A DNA stretch of 36,358 nucleotides, from NCBI GenBank assembly GCA_027306585.1, contig DAHUZJ010000013.1, positions 1 through 36,358 on the forward strand. The letters run 5' to 3'. This document shows, one piece after another, positions 7,177 to 15,126 of this stretch. Position numbers and translations under genes: made by a program. The notes beneath the pieces were generated by a model. The model ran no database searches. It saw only the letters and a list, made by a program, of their open reading frames with translations, and was not told the DNA's origin. Numbering within the stretch: the first letter of the stretch is position 1; each line of letters opens with the position of its first letter. Source of the DNA: Acidimicrobiaceae bacterium. GTDB lineage: Bacteria > Actinomycetota > Acidimicrobiia > Acidimicrobiales > RAAP-2.

Positions 7177-8684
7177 GCGGCGAGCCCCGCCCGGCGGGAC
7201 CCCTGCCCTCCGCGAGCCCCGTGGCGGTGACGGCCGGCGACCTGCCCGCTGTCCTGCACGCCGCCCTCGGCGCCTTGGCCGACGTGCTCGACGAGCTCGG
7301 CTACCGGCAGCTCTACGCCCAGGGTGTCACGCCGGCCCTCTTCGCCGACGACCCGGTCCGCACCCTTGCGGCGCTGGCCGCATGGCCAGCGCCCGAGCGC
7401 GAAGTGCTGCGACTGCTCGGCCTCGGTGCCGCCGCCGACGCCAGGGCGCTCCCCTCGGCATTGGCGGCGGCGCTGCCGGCCCTGCGGGCGGCGGGGCTCG
7501 TCACGGGCGAGGGCGCCACGGTCCGGGCCGAGAGCTGGGTCGTGGTCCCCGTCCTCGGCGGGCACCTGCTGACCCGGCTCCCACCGGGGTACCTGGCGAC
7601 CGGGACCACAGGCGGTCGCGCCTACCTCGGTCCCGACTCGCTGCGCCTGGCCGGGGCGCTGCCGGCCGCCCGGGGCCGCCGGGTGCTCGACCTGGGGGCA
7701 GGGTGTGGGGTCCAGGGCCTCCTGGCCGCGCCTGGTGCGGCGGAGGCCGTCCTCGTCGACCTCGAGCCCGACGCGGTCCACCTGTCGGCCTGCAACCGCG
7801 TCCTCAACCGGGTCCCCCACCCGGTCCGCGTCCTCGCCGGCGACCTCTACGCCCCGGTGGCGGGGGAGCGCTTCGACCTCATCGTGGCGCTGCCGCCGTA
7901 CGTACCCGGCGTGGCGGGCGACCGGCAGTCCACGGTGACGGCCGGTGGCCCCGACGGCCTCCGCCTCCTGCGGCGCATCGTGGCGGGAGCCACCGCGCAC
8001 CTCGCCCCGGGCGGGGAGCTGGTGGCCCTGTGCCAGCTGCTGTGCCGGGACCGGGTGCCGCTCCTGGCCGACGAGCTCTCCTCGCTGGCGCCCGAGCTCG
8101 ACGCCCGGCTCGCCGTCGCCGACTGGCACCCACTCCAGCCGTACCTCGTCGAGCTGGCGACCGGCTTGGTCGGCCGCGGTGGGGGGACCACCGGTCCCGA
8201 CTCGCCGGTGGGCATCGGACCGGCCGGCGGCGCCCGCACGGACGGTGTCCGCGACCTCGTTGCGCGCTACAGCGCCTCCTTGCGGCCCCTTGGCGTGACC
8301 GGTGTGTGCACGGCGATCCTCCGACTGCGGCGGCCGTCGGCCGGAGGCGTGCCCGGCTCGGTCCGGGTGGTCGGCAGCCGGCCGCTCGCCGGTGAGGACG
8401 TGCTGGGCCCTGCCCCCGGCCTGGTGGTGTCGGCGGACCACGCGCTCCAGACGGCCGTCGCCGACGCTGCGGCGTCCGTGGTGGAGTCCCCGACCGCCGC
8501 GCTCTTGCGGGCGCTCGACGGCCGGCGGACGATCGCCGAGGCCGCTGCCGCTGCGTGGGGCCGGCTCGCCGGTGCCCATCCCGCCGACGTGGTCGACCAG
8601 GCCGTGCACCGGGTGGCGCAGTTGCAGGACCAAGGTCTGGCGGTCCCGGTGGCCGGTGCCGACGCCACGGTGGGGGTGGGCTGA
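7173..8684 (+). CDS. Class I SAM-dependent methyltransferase, PrmC/RlmG-like, with extra N- and C-terminal domains
   Basis: The product (503 residues) has three parts. An Ala/Leu-rich helical N-terminal region at about 20-125 resembles a winged-helix domain. The methyltransferase core spans about 150-340. A C-terminal helical domain covers about 430-500 (ALLRALDGRRTIAEAAAAAW, then a Val-rich helix). SAM-binding motif I is VLDLGAGCGVQG at 171-182, with acidic residues at 196-199. The catalytic loop reads LPPY at 240-243 where N6-adenine, guanine and glutamine methyltransferases have (N/D)PPY; the polar first residue is missing. The layout matches the large (about 500-residue) actinobacterial methyltransferases annotated with DUF7059-type ends. 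The substrate is unknown. It overlaps the preceding gene by ATGA. Confidence 0.85.
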   Translation: MSGEPRPAGPLPSASPVAVTAGDLPAVLHAALGALADVLDELGYRQLYAQGVTPALFADDPVRTLAALAAWPAPEREVLRLLGLGAAADARALPSALAAALPALRAAGLVTGEGATVRAESWVVVPVLGGHLLTRLPPGYLATGTTGGRAYLGPDSLRLAGALPAARGRRVLDLGAGCGVQGLLAAPGAAEAVLVDLEPDAVHLSACNRVLNRVPHPVRVLAGDLYAPVAGERFDLIVALPPYVPGVAGDRQSTVTAGGPDGLRLLRRIVAGATAHLAPGGELVALCQLLCRDRVPLLADELSSLAPELDARLAVADWHPLQPYLVELATGLVGRGGGTTGPDSPVGIGPAGGARTDGVRDLVARYSASLRPLGVTGVCTAILRLRRPSAGGVPGSVRVVGSRPLAGEDVLGPAPGLVVSADHALQTAVADAAASVVESPTAALLRALDGRRTIAEAAAAAWGRLAGAHPADVVDQAVHRVAQLQDQGLAVPVAGADATVGVG

Positions 8685-8685
8685 C

Positions 8686-9444
8686 ATGCGGGCCCTCCGG
8701 TCCTACGTGCTCGCCGGCGGGCGCCTGCGTCGGGGTGCGGCGTCGGCAGGGCTGCGCCTGCGCCCGGTGGACGTCGAGGCGAGCAAACGGTCCGGCCCCG
8801 ATGCCGGCTCCGTCGCCGACGGCGGGCCTCGTGCCGACCCCACGAGCCGCGCCCACCGCCGCGTGACCGACGCCCAGCGCGAGCAGGCGGCCCGGCGCCT
8901 CGGCCAGGCCCAGCGCGAGGGCCGGTTCGCCACCTCCGACCTCTACGAGCAGCGGATGGAGCAGCTGTTGACGGCGCGGCGCCAGGAGGACCTGGACCGG
9001 TTGGTCGGCGACCTCGACGGGCTGGTGCCGAGCGGGATCCGACGCCAGCTGCTGCGAGTGCTCGCCCAGGCCCACGCCGACGGCCGGCTCGACCTCGAGG
9101 AGCTCGAGTCGCGCACGGACCGCTGCCTCGAGCCGTTGCACCGATCAGCGGCGGACACCCTGGTCGGCGATCTTGGCTATCGGCTCGAAGGGCCGGAGCG
9201 TCGGCCGGCGCGCGCCGCGGCCTGGCGCAGGGTGGGGCGTCGCATCGGTGTGCCGGCGGCGGTGGGTGGCGTGGTGGGGACCGCACTCGTGGCGGTGCCG
9301 GCGGGACTGGACCTCCCTGGCGGCGTGGCCCAGTGGCTGCCGCTGGCCCTCGGGACCGGCGCCTTCAGCGCCGTGGGCAGCGGCATCGTGACCGTGGCCT
9401 GGCGGGCCCGGCCACCCTCGCGGCGGCCGCTGCACCGGCCATGA
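8686..9444 (+). CDS. DUF1707-type membrane protein
   Basis: The product has 252 residues. After a 55-residue variable start comes a DUF1707 repeat: RVTDAQREQAARRLGQAQREG, then LYEQRMEQLLTARRQEDLDRLVGDL. A second, more diverged copy of the same helical pattern follows (LLRVLAQAHADGRLDLEELESRTDRCL, then DTLVGDLG). The last third has two hydrophobic segments (about 190-210 and 215-240) and a basic tail. DUF1707 is an actinobacterial module of unknown function found at the N-terminus of membrane proteins. The start lies one base after the methyltransferase stop, so the two are likely cotranscribed. Confidence 0.8.
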   Translation: MRALRSYVLAGGRLRRGAASAGLRLRPVDVEASKRSGPDAGSVADGGPRADPTSRAHRRVTDAQREQAARRLGQAQREGRFATSDLYEQRMEQLLTARRQEDLDRLVGDLDGLVPSGIRRQLLRVLAQAHADGRLDLEELESRTDRCLEPLHRSAADTLVGDLGYRLEGPERRPARAAAWRRVGRRIGVPAAVGGVVGTALVAVPAGLDLPGGVAQWLPLALGTGAFSAVGSGIVTVAWRARPPSRRPLHRP

Positions 9445-9482
9445 GGGCGGTCACCCTGCTCGCTGTGTGCAGCCGTGGCTGC

Positions 9483-9488
9483 TACGCT
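9483..9488 (+). promoter_or_regulatory. -10 box TACGCT upstream of the 9581 gene
   Basis: TACGCT is identical to the -10 box found before the 17375 gene. Here it lies 92 nt before the start codon, so the transcript would have a leader of about 85 nt containing the 9535-9564 hairpin. No clear -35 was seen. Confidence 0.45.
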
Positions 9489-9534
9489 GCGCGATTGCAA
9501 CGAATGGGGAGGATGGGGCACCCCGGGGGAGCGT

Positions 9535-9564
9535 GCCGAACGCCACGTTGCGGTGTCGTTCGGC
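9535..9564 (+). promoter_or_regulatory. Leader hairpin before the 9581 gene
   Basis: GCCGAACG (9535-9542) pairs exactly with CGTTCGGC (9557-9564). A short CAC/GTG extension inside, after one mismatch, lengthens the stem. The hairpin abuts the GGGGAGG ribosome site at 9565-9571, so its folding could affect ribosome loading. Confidence 0.5.
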
Positions 9565-9580
9565 GGGGAGGCGGTGACAC

Positions 9581-10672
9581 GTGACGACCTACCTCCTGTC
9601 CCAGGAGGGTCGCAACTGCCGGGTTCATGCGGTTTGGTGGACGCCCGACGGTGAGGAGACGGAGGGCGTCGTGCTCATGCCCGACCGCAGGCTGGCGGCG
9701 CGCCTGGCGCACAGCCTGAGCGTGCTGTCCGAGGCCGTGTGGAGCCAGAGCATCGACGCACCCGACCAGCCGTTGACCCTTCCCAGGGCGATGGCCGAGC
9801 TGGGACCCGGCAGCGGCCCGGCGGCCGGGCCGTCCGGGGGGACCGACCGAGCCTCCGGCGGTGCCGCAACGACCGGCGCCGGGCTCGACGAGGGGTCCGG
9901 CCAGGCGCGCGGTGAGATTGCATCGAGCGGCGACCGGCCGCCGTCCGGCGCCACGCGGCTCCGAGCCCGTATCGCCGAGGACGAGGCACGAACCATCGTC
10001 GAGCTGACCGGCGGCCTGTCCGACGACACCATCGCCGCGGTGAGGGAGGAGATCGCCCGAGAGCTGGCCGCCGCCGCCGCGGCGAGGGGCGGCCCGGCGC
10101 TCTCGGAGACCGACCGGCGGTGGCAGCGGTTCCGGCGCATCGACCCCGTCGGCTTCCTCGCCCTGTGGGCGGAGGACGACGACCCGTCGGCGCCCTTCTT
10201 GGCGTGGGCGATCGGGCGTCCGGTCGAGACGGTGGCGGACGGTGACACCCCCGTGGCGAGCGCCGGCGACGCCGCGCCGGTGGTCACCCGCAGCGTCGAG
10301 CTGGGCGAGGGCATCGAGGTGCACATCACTCCGGACTCGGTGGGCGACGAGGCGGTCCTGCGGATCGACATGGAGTCCGACGGCGAGACCCTGGCGTACC
10401 TCGACATCGAGGACGTCGAGAGCTTCGGGCATGCCGGCGCCCTCCTGACCGAGCTGCGCGAGCGGCTCACCCCCCAGTTCCTCGTCGACGCCGTGGTGCG
10501 CACGGCCGCCGCCTACCGCGGGGCACCGAGCGACGAGGACCTCGAGGCCTTCGACGTCGTGGTCAAGCGCCTCATCCGGTTGCTCCCGGCGGGGGAGTCC
10601 GGCACCGCGCTCGAGGGTGGCGGGTCGCTCTCGCTCGATGCGCCCGGCGCGACGACGGAGCCGACCTCGTAG
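9581..10672 (+). CDS. Hypothetical acidic protein, unknown family
   Basis: The product has 363 residues, is soluble and acidic, and belongs to no family I recognise. The GTG at 9581 is fixed by GGGGAGG ending 9 nt upstream. An N-terminal block of about 75 residues (TYLLSQEGRNCRVHAVWW, then VVLMPDRRLAARLAHSLSVLSEAVW) is followed by a Gly/Ala/Ser-rich linker of about 60 residues. A second conserved-looking block at 125-345 contains RWQRFRRIDPVGFLALWAED and GIEVHITPDSVGDEAVLRID. The C-terminus is Ser/Thr-rich. There are no signal peptide or membrane segments. It is a single-gene unit with its own leader, convergent with the 10744 gene. Confidence 0.72.
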   Translation: MTTYLLSQEGRNCRVHAVWWTPDGEETEGVVLMPDRRLAARLAHSLSVLSEAVWSQSIDAPDQPLTLPRAMAELGPGSGPAAGPSGGTDRASGGAATTGAGLDEGSGQARGEIASSGDRPPSGATRLRARIAEDEARTIVELTGGLSDDTIAAVREEIARELAAAAAARGGPALSETDRRWQRFRRIDPVGFLALWAEDDDPSAPFLAWAIGRPVETVADGDTPVASAGDAAPVVTRSVELGEGIEVHITPDSVGDEAVLRIDMESDGETLAYLDIEDVESFGHAGALLTELRERLTPQFLVDAVVRTAAAYRGAPSDEDLEAFDVVVKRLIRLLPAGESGTALEGGGSLSLDAPGATTEPTS

Positions 10673-10743
10673 CTCAGGTCGAACCGGCTTCCCGGCGCCG
10701 GTCGTGGCGCCCGGCCCGGCCACATCCTCGTCGCAGGGTCGCG

Positions 10744-10998
10744 CTAGCCGCCGTCTCCCTTCGCCGCCCGCCGGCGACCCCGGAAGGCGCTCCCCAGCAC
10801 GGACAGCGCCGCCACCCCTGGCAGCACCACCATGGCGGCCGCCCGCTCGTGGCGCAGCAGGAGGGCCAGGGCGACGAGCACGAGCGTCGCCACGAACAGC
10901 TCGGGCGTGTCGCCCACGAGGAAGTCCAGCCAGAACCGCCCGAAGGCCACCAGGCCGCGCCGTACTCGGGAGGTCACCTGTTGCGCCGGGGCGGTCAC
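10744..10998 (-). CDS. Small membrane protein beside the COG4280-like gene
   Basis: The 84-residue product starts at a GTG that overlaps the upstream stop as GTGA. It has one or two membrane segments (ELFVATLVLVALALLL at about 33-48 and AAAMVVLPGVAALSVLGSAF) and a basic C-terminus. Positively charged ends suggest an inner-membrane protein with both termini inside. I do not recognise the family. The overlap implies it works with, or is regulated together with, the 10995-11804 protein. Confidence 0.75.
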   Translation of the reverse strand: MTAPAQQVTSRVRRGLVAFGRFWLDFLVGDTPELFVATLVLVALALLLRHERAAAMVVLPGVAALSVLGSAFRGRRRAAKGDGG

Positions 10999-11804
10999 GA
11001 GCGCACCCCATCGGCAGCGGAGGGCGTGCTCTCGACGGTCGCCGGACGGCCTCGGCGGGTGCCGGGGACGAGCGGCCGGAGGAAGGCCACGCCGAGGAGC
11101 GTCACCAGCGCGAAGACTCCGATGAGCACCGGGATGGCGAGGTCGCTGCCGGGCCAGTGCACGCCCGCTCCCTCGCCCGTCCAGAAGAGGCCGAAGCTGG
11201 TCAGCATGATGCCGACGACGGTCTTGATCGTGTTCTCGGGCACCATCGAGAGCTGCCGGGCCACCAGGAGGCCGACCCCGACGACGACCACGACGGCGGC
11301 CAGCGCCGCCAGGGCGGCGGTGCCCAGCCGGTGCTGGCTCGCCCCCAGGCTGATGACGATGAAGACGACCTCCATCCCCTCCAGGAAGACGCCCTTGAAC
11401 GCCACGGCGAACCCCAGCCGATCCCGTTGCGGGCGCCCCGCATCCCCCGTTGTGTCACGCCGCAGCTCGGCGCTCGTCTTGGCGTAGATGGCGTCCTCGT
11501 CGTGCAGCGCCTTGTGGCCGCTCGCCCGCAGGATCGCCTTGCGCAGCCACGACAACCCCAGGACGAGCAGGAGGGCACCGACCAGTACCCGGAGCGCGTC
11601 GATCGGGACGTAGTGGATGAGCGGGGCACCGACCGCGCCCACCAGCACGGCCAGCACGGCCACGGCCGCCGCCGACCCTTCGAGCGCCGACCGCCACCCG
11701 CGCGTGGTCCCGGCAGCCAGCACGATCGTCAGGGCCTCGACCGCTTCGACGCACGAGGCGCCGAACACGGCGAGCAGCAGGACGACCGTGGAGGTGGTGC
11801 TCAT
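10995..11804 (-). CDS. COG4280-like polytopic membrane protein, candidate metal transporter
   Basis: The product has 269 residues and about seven membrane segments. Two hydrophobic segments carry similar acidic motifs: VEAVEALTIVLA near the N-terminus and LEGMEVVFIVISLG in the middle. Each has the form E-x-x-E within a helix. This pseudo-repeat is reminiscent of the REGLE motifs of FTR1 iron permeases and the acidic motifs of GDT1/TMEM165 cation exchangers, and it matches the uncharacterised COG4280 group as I remember it. The gene lies downstream of, and on the same strand as, the iron-type ABC importer, 148 bp away. A metal-transport role is inference. The ATG at 11804 is chosen because the frame further upstream reads through repeats. 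Confidence 0.78.
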   Translation of the reverse strand: MSTTSTVVLLLAVFGASCVEAVEALTIVLAAGTTRGWRSALEGSAAAVAVLAVLVGAVGAPLIHYVPIDALRVLVGALLLVLGLSWLRKAILRASGHKALHDEDAIYAKTSAELRRDTTGDAGRPQRDRLGFAVAFKGVFLEGMEVVFIVISLGASQHRLGTAALAALAAVVVVVGVGLLVARQLSMVPENTIKTVVGIMLTSFGLFWTGEGAGVHWPGSDLAIPVLIGVFALVTLLGVAFLRPLVPGTRRGRPATVESTPSAADGVRS

Positions 11805-11876
11805 GCGGAGGTCGCTCCCTTCCTCGGGGTCCGAGCCCGCGCCACCCATCCTGCCGCACGCCGGCCTGCCGCCGTG

Positions 11877-11936
11877 CACGACGGTGAGCACGACGGTGAG
11901 CACGACGGTGAGCACGACGGTGGGCACGACGGTGGG
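11877..11936. repeat. 12-bp tandem repeat, five copies
   Basis: Five consecutive units of CACGACGGTGRG run from 11877 to 11936: three end in GAG and two in GGG. The array lies between the end of the ABC ATPase gene and the start of the COG4280-like gene (both minus strand). It keeps frame (multiple of 3), but the translation is a simple repeat upstream of a plausible start, so it is treated as non-coding. Confidence 0.9.
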
Positions 11937-11952
11937 CGACGGGCAGGGCCGG

Positions 11953-13149
11953 TCACGCCGGCACCCCGACCGGGCGGCGCTCTGCCCGGGCGTCGCCCGG
12001 GGCCGACCCGGCCCTGCCGGCCCCACCGGCCCCACCGGCCCGGTGCGCCGCCTCGCCCTCGGGCTCGTCGGGGAATACGACGGATCCCCCCGGCTCGAGG
12101 ACCAGGCCGACCGCCGTGCCGCGGCTCGCCCGCCGTTCGCTGTGGATGCCGGCCATCCGGGTGCCGTCGGGGAGGTCGACCACGAGCTCGTAGCTCCGGC
12201 CACGAAAGGCGGTGTCGCTGACGGCACCCACGAGGTGCCGCACCTCGGCATCGGGGTCACAGAGACGGACCCCGGTCGGCCGCACGGCGAGCACGGCCGG
12301 CCCCTGGAGGGGTTCGGCTCCCACCCGGGCCTCGATCGGACGGGCGCACGGGAAGCCGACGGGCTCGACGAGCGTGTGGCCTCGGGTCCCGACCCCGACC
12401 GGGCGGACGGCGAGCTCCCCGGCCAGGCCGGTGAAGCGCGCCACGAAGAGGCTCGCCGGTGCGTGGTACACGTCTTCCGGCGTTCCGAGCTGGACGAGGG
12501 TGCCGCCCTGGAGCACGCCGACCCGGTCGGCCAGCGCGAAGGCTTCGAGCTGGTCGTGGGTGATGTAGATCGTCGTGGCGCCGGCATCGCGCACGAGCGA
12601 GGCGATCTCGACCCGCATGCGCTCGCGCAGGTCGGCGTCGAGGTTCGAGAGGGGCTCGTCGCACAAGAGGAGGCCCGTGTCGGCGACGAGGGCTCGCGCC
12701 AGCGCCACCCGCTGCTGCTCACCACCCGACAGCTGCGCCGGGTACCGGTCCGCCAGGTGGCCGAGCCCGACCCGCTCGAGCATCGTGCCCGCTCGCTGGC
12801 GGGCAGCGCCGCGGGAGAGCCGGTGCCGACGGAGGGCGAAGGCGATGTTGTCGATCGCCCGCAGGTGGGGCCACAGCGCGTAGTCCTGGAACACCATCGA
12901 CAGGTCGCGTCGTTCGGGCGGGAGGTGGGTGCGGTCGTCGGCGACCGTGGTGTCCCCGATCACGATCCGCCCGCCCGTGAGCCGCTCGATCCCGGCAAGC
13001 GCCCGCAGGAGGGTGGTCTTGCCCGACCCTGAGGGGCCGAGGAGCACCATGAAGGTGCCGGGCTCGACGGCGAACGACGGTCCCCGGAGGGCGTGGTTGC
13101 CCCCCGGGTAGACCTTGGACGCGTGCTCGACGACGAGTTGTTCAGCCAC
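11953..13149 (-). CDS. ABC transporter ATP-binding protein, ferric iron/thiamine/spermidine class
   Basis: This ATPase powers the importer made with the two upstream genes. The product has 398 residues. Walker A GPSGSGKTT is at 38-46, the Q-loop Gln at 88, the signature LSGGEQQR at 140-147, Walker B LLLCDE at 160-165 and the switch His at 198. A C-terminal TOBE-like region at about 285-355 (VLAVRPTGVRLCDP and later) marks it as an FbpC/PotA-type subunit. The last 30 residues are low-complexity Gly/Ala/Arg. The GTG start at 13149 has AGGAG about 9 nt upstream, and the gene overlaps the permease end by 8 bp. Confidence 0.92.
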   Translation of the reverse strand: MAEQLVVEHASKVYPGGNHALRGPSFAVEPGTFMVLLGPSGSGKTTLLRALAGIERLTGGRIVIGDTTVADDRTHLPPERRDLSMVFQDYALWPHLRAIDNIAFALRRHRLSRGAARQRAGTMLERVGLGHLADRYPAQLSGGEQQRVALARALVADTGLLLCDEPLSNLDADLRERMRVEIASLVRDAGATTIYITHDQLEAFALADRVGVLQGGTLVQLGTPEDVYHAPASLFVARFTGLAGELAVRPVGVGTRGHTLVEPVGFPCARPIEARVGAEPLQGPAVLAVRPTGVRLCDPDAEVRHLVGAVSDTAFRGRSYELVVDLPDGTRMAGIHSERRASRGTAVGLVLEPGGSVVFPDEPEGEAAHRAGGAGGAGRAGSAPGDARAERRPVGVPA

Positions 13150-14977
13150 GGATGGTTGCTCCTATTCGACGCCACCCGGCCGGGGTGAGGAGCCGGTACG
13201 CCAGCAGGGCGATGCTCACGACGAGCAGCGCGATGCAGACGGCGATCACCGACTGGGCCATGCCGAGACCGTAGTGGTAGGTGCTGAGGTTGTTCTGGAT
13301 GGAGACCGAGAGGGGCGGCGAGCCCGGCGAGTAGAGGAGCTGGGAGATCGGCAGCTCGAGGAAGATGCCGCAGAACGTGTAGAGCCACGCCATGAGGAGC
13401 GGCCGGGAGATCGCCGGCAGCACCCCCCGGCCGAAGGCGCGCAGCGCCCCGGCCCCATGGGCACGGGCGGCGTCGTGGAGCGAGGGCTGGACCTGGGACA
13501 CCGGCCCCACGAGGACGCGAGCGTTGGTCGGCAGGCTCGATGCCGTGTACCCGATGACGAGCAACGTGGTCGTCTGGTACAGGTTGATGCCGAGGGTCGA
13601 GAAGAACGGCAGGTTGTAGGCGAAGATGTACCCGGCGGCGAAGACCACACCGGGCAGTGCCACGGCCGCCAGCAGCAGGAAGTCGAGCAGGTGGGTGGCA
13701 CGGGTGCGCTGGCGGGAGAGCATGCGGGCGGCGAGGAACCCGCCCACCACGGTGACCGACGCGGTCACCGCCCCGTAGGCGAGGGACCGCACGAACGGCC
13801 CCGATGCCCCCGCCTGGTGCAGGAAGGCGGCGTAGTTGGCCCCCGTGATGCGGGCCGACGCGCCGAGGTCGGCGAGCAGCGACCCGGTCACCGCCCCGAC
13901 GGTCGGCGCCCCGATGGCGACGAGGAAGAAGCCGCCCACCCCCACGGCCGCCACCGCCGTGCCGAGCGGCGACAGCTGCCGGCGGACGGCTTGACGCGTG
14001 CGGCCGGAGAGCACGGCGTAGGCCCGCCCCCGCAGCGCCCGCGCCTGGAGCACCAGTGGGACGGCGACCGAGGCCACGAGGATGACGCCGATGGCGGCCG
14101 CCCCGGGGAAGCTGGGGGGGAAGTTCCCGATCGCCTGGTACAGCTGGTACGTGGCAAGGGGGAAGTGCGACTGGTAGGCGAGCGTGTCGGCCACCCCGAA
14201 GTCACTGACCGTCTCGGCGAAGCCGATGGCGAGCGCCGACCAGATGGCCGGCGCCAGGATCGGCAGCACCAGGCGGAGCGCCGCCATGCGGGACGCGCCG
14301 TGGACGCGGGCGGCGTCCTCGAGCTCCTGCCCCAGCCCCGCGAGCGAGGCGGTCACGGTCAGGTACGTGAACGGCACGCAGCGGATGCCGAGCAGTAGCA
14401 CCACGCCGAACGGCCCCATGACGGCGTGCTGGAGGGCCACCGACCCGAGCCCCACCCGGTCGAGGACGCCGTCCTTCACCACCAGCCGCTCCCAGCCGAC
14501 GGCCGGGAGCCAGGACGGGACGATGAGGACGAGCCACATGCCGAGCCCCACGACCCGGCGACCGGGCAACGTGGTTCGGCCGGCGAGCCAGGCGACCGGC
14601 AGCCCGATGGCGAGGCCGATCGCCGCCGCCCCGCCGCTCACCCACAGGGAGTTGACCACCGACACGGCCGTCGCACCGGTGAAGATCGTCCGCAGGTAGC
14701 TCAACGTGAACCACTGCGGTCCCTGGTCGAAGAGGCGCGGGGAGACCGAGATGACGAGGAAGCAGGCACACGGCGCCAGGATGAACAGCGCCACGAGGCC
14801 CCACAGCGTCGGGCGCAGCACGCGGCCCAGCCGGGACGAGCCTGTCCAGGCGCGCCAACGGTCGAGGACGAGGGCGCGCCCGGGACCGCGGCGCCTCGTG
14901 CCGGGACCTGTCTCGCCGCCGGCGCGAGGCGTCCCGGGCGCCGCTCCGGCGTCGGGGACGGCGTCGGCGATCGTCAC
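13142..14977 (-). CDS. Fused double-domain ABC permease, FbpB/PhnU-like
   Basis: The product has 611 residues and about 12 membrane segments in two tandem BPD_transp_1 halves. Each half has the cytoplasmic EAA-type coupling loop that contacts the ATPase: EDAARVHGASRMAALRLVLP at 220-239, and HDAARAHGAG through GVLP at 501-521. Fused permeases of this size are typical of ferric iron and 2-aminoethylphosphonate importers. The N-terminal 55 residues are polar. The start is a GTG whose only candidate ribosome site (GCGAGG) lies in a hairpin (see 14985-15018). It overlaps the ATPase gene and follows the binding-protein gene by 149 bp. Confidence 0.93.
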   Translation of the reverse strand: MTIADAVPDAGAAPGTPRAGGETGPGTRRRGPGRALVLDRWRAWTGSSRLGRVLRPTLWGLVALFILAPCACFLVISVSPRLFDQGPQWFTLSYLRTIFTGATAVSVVNSLWVSGGAAAIGLAIGLPVAWLAGRTTLPGRRVVGLGMWLVLIVPSWLPAVGWERLVVKDGVLDRVGLGSVALQHAVMGPFGVVLLLGIRCVPFTYLTVTASLAGLGQELEDAARVHGASRMAALRLVLPILAPAIWSALAIGFAETVSDFGVADTLAYQSHFPLATYQLYQAIGNFPPSFPGAAAIGVILVASVAVPLVLQARALRGRAYAVLSGRTRQAVRRQLSPLGTAVAAVGVGGFFLVAIGAPTVGAVTGSLLADLGASARITGANYAAFLHQAGASGPFVRSLAYGAVTASVTVVGGFLAARMLSRQRTRATHLLDFLLLAAVALPGVVFAAGYIFAYNLPFFSTLGINLYQTTTLLVIGYTASSLPTNARVLVGPVSQVQPSLHDAARAHGAGALRAFGRGVLPAISRPLLMAWLYTFCGIFLELPISQLLYSPGSPPLSVSIQNNLSTYHYGLGMAQSVIAVCIALLVVSIALLAYRLLTPAGWRRIGATIRG

Positions 14978-14984
14978 GCGGCCG

Positions 14985-15018
14985 CCTCGCTACCCGACCT
15001 GGCGGCCGGGTAGCGAGG
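14985..15018 (-). promoter_or_regulatory. 12-bp hairpin between binding-protein and permease genes
   Basis: The arms 14985-14996 and 15007-15018 are perfect reverse complements with a 10-nt loop. In the minus-strand transcript the 3' arm contains GCGAGG, the only Shine-Dalgarno-like stretch before the permease GTG at 14977. The hairpin could shield that site, or protect the binding-protein mRNA from 3' decay. Both would make the binding protein more abundant than the membrane parts, as is common for ABC importers. Confidence 0.7.
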
Positions 15019-15058
15019 GAGGGGACGGCCACCGCGCGGAGATCCGCCGGACGGTGCG

Positions 15059-15088
15059 GGCACGGACGGATCCAGGCACGGACGGATC
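15059..15088. repeat. Two 14-bp direct repeats
   Basis: GGCACGGACGGATC occurs at 15059-15072 and again at 15075-15088. The repeats lie in the non-coding gap between the binding-protein and permease genes. Their function is unknown. Confidence 0.8.
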
Positions 15089-15126
15089 GCCGTCGGCGGC
15101 GACAGTGGGGGAGTGCCCCGCGGCCG

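Noticed and set aside
10683-10702. Bidirectional terminator between the 9581 and 10744 genes
   Set aside because: Only a 6-bp stem (ACCGGC/GCCGGT) with an 8-nt loop is present, which is expected by chance at this GC content.
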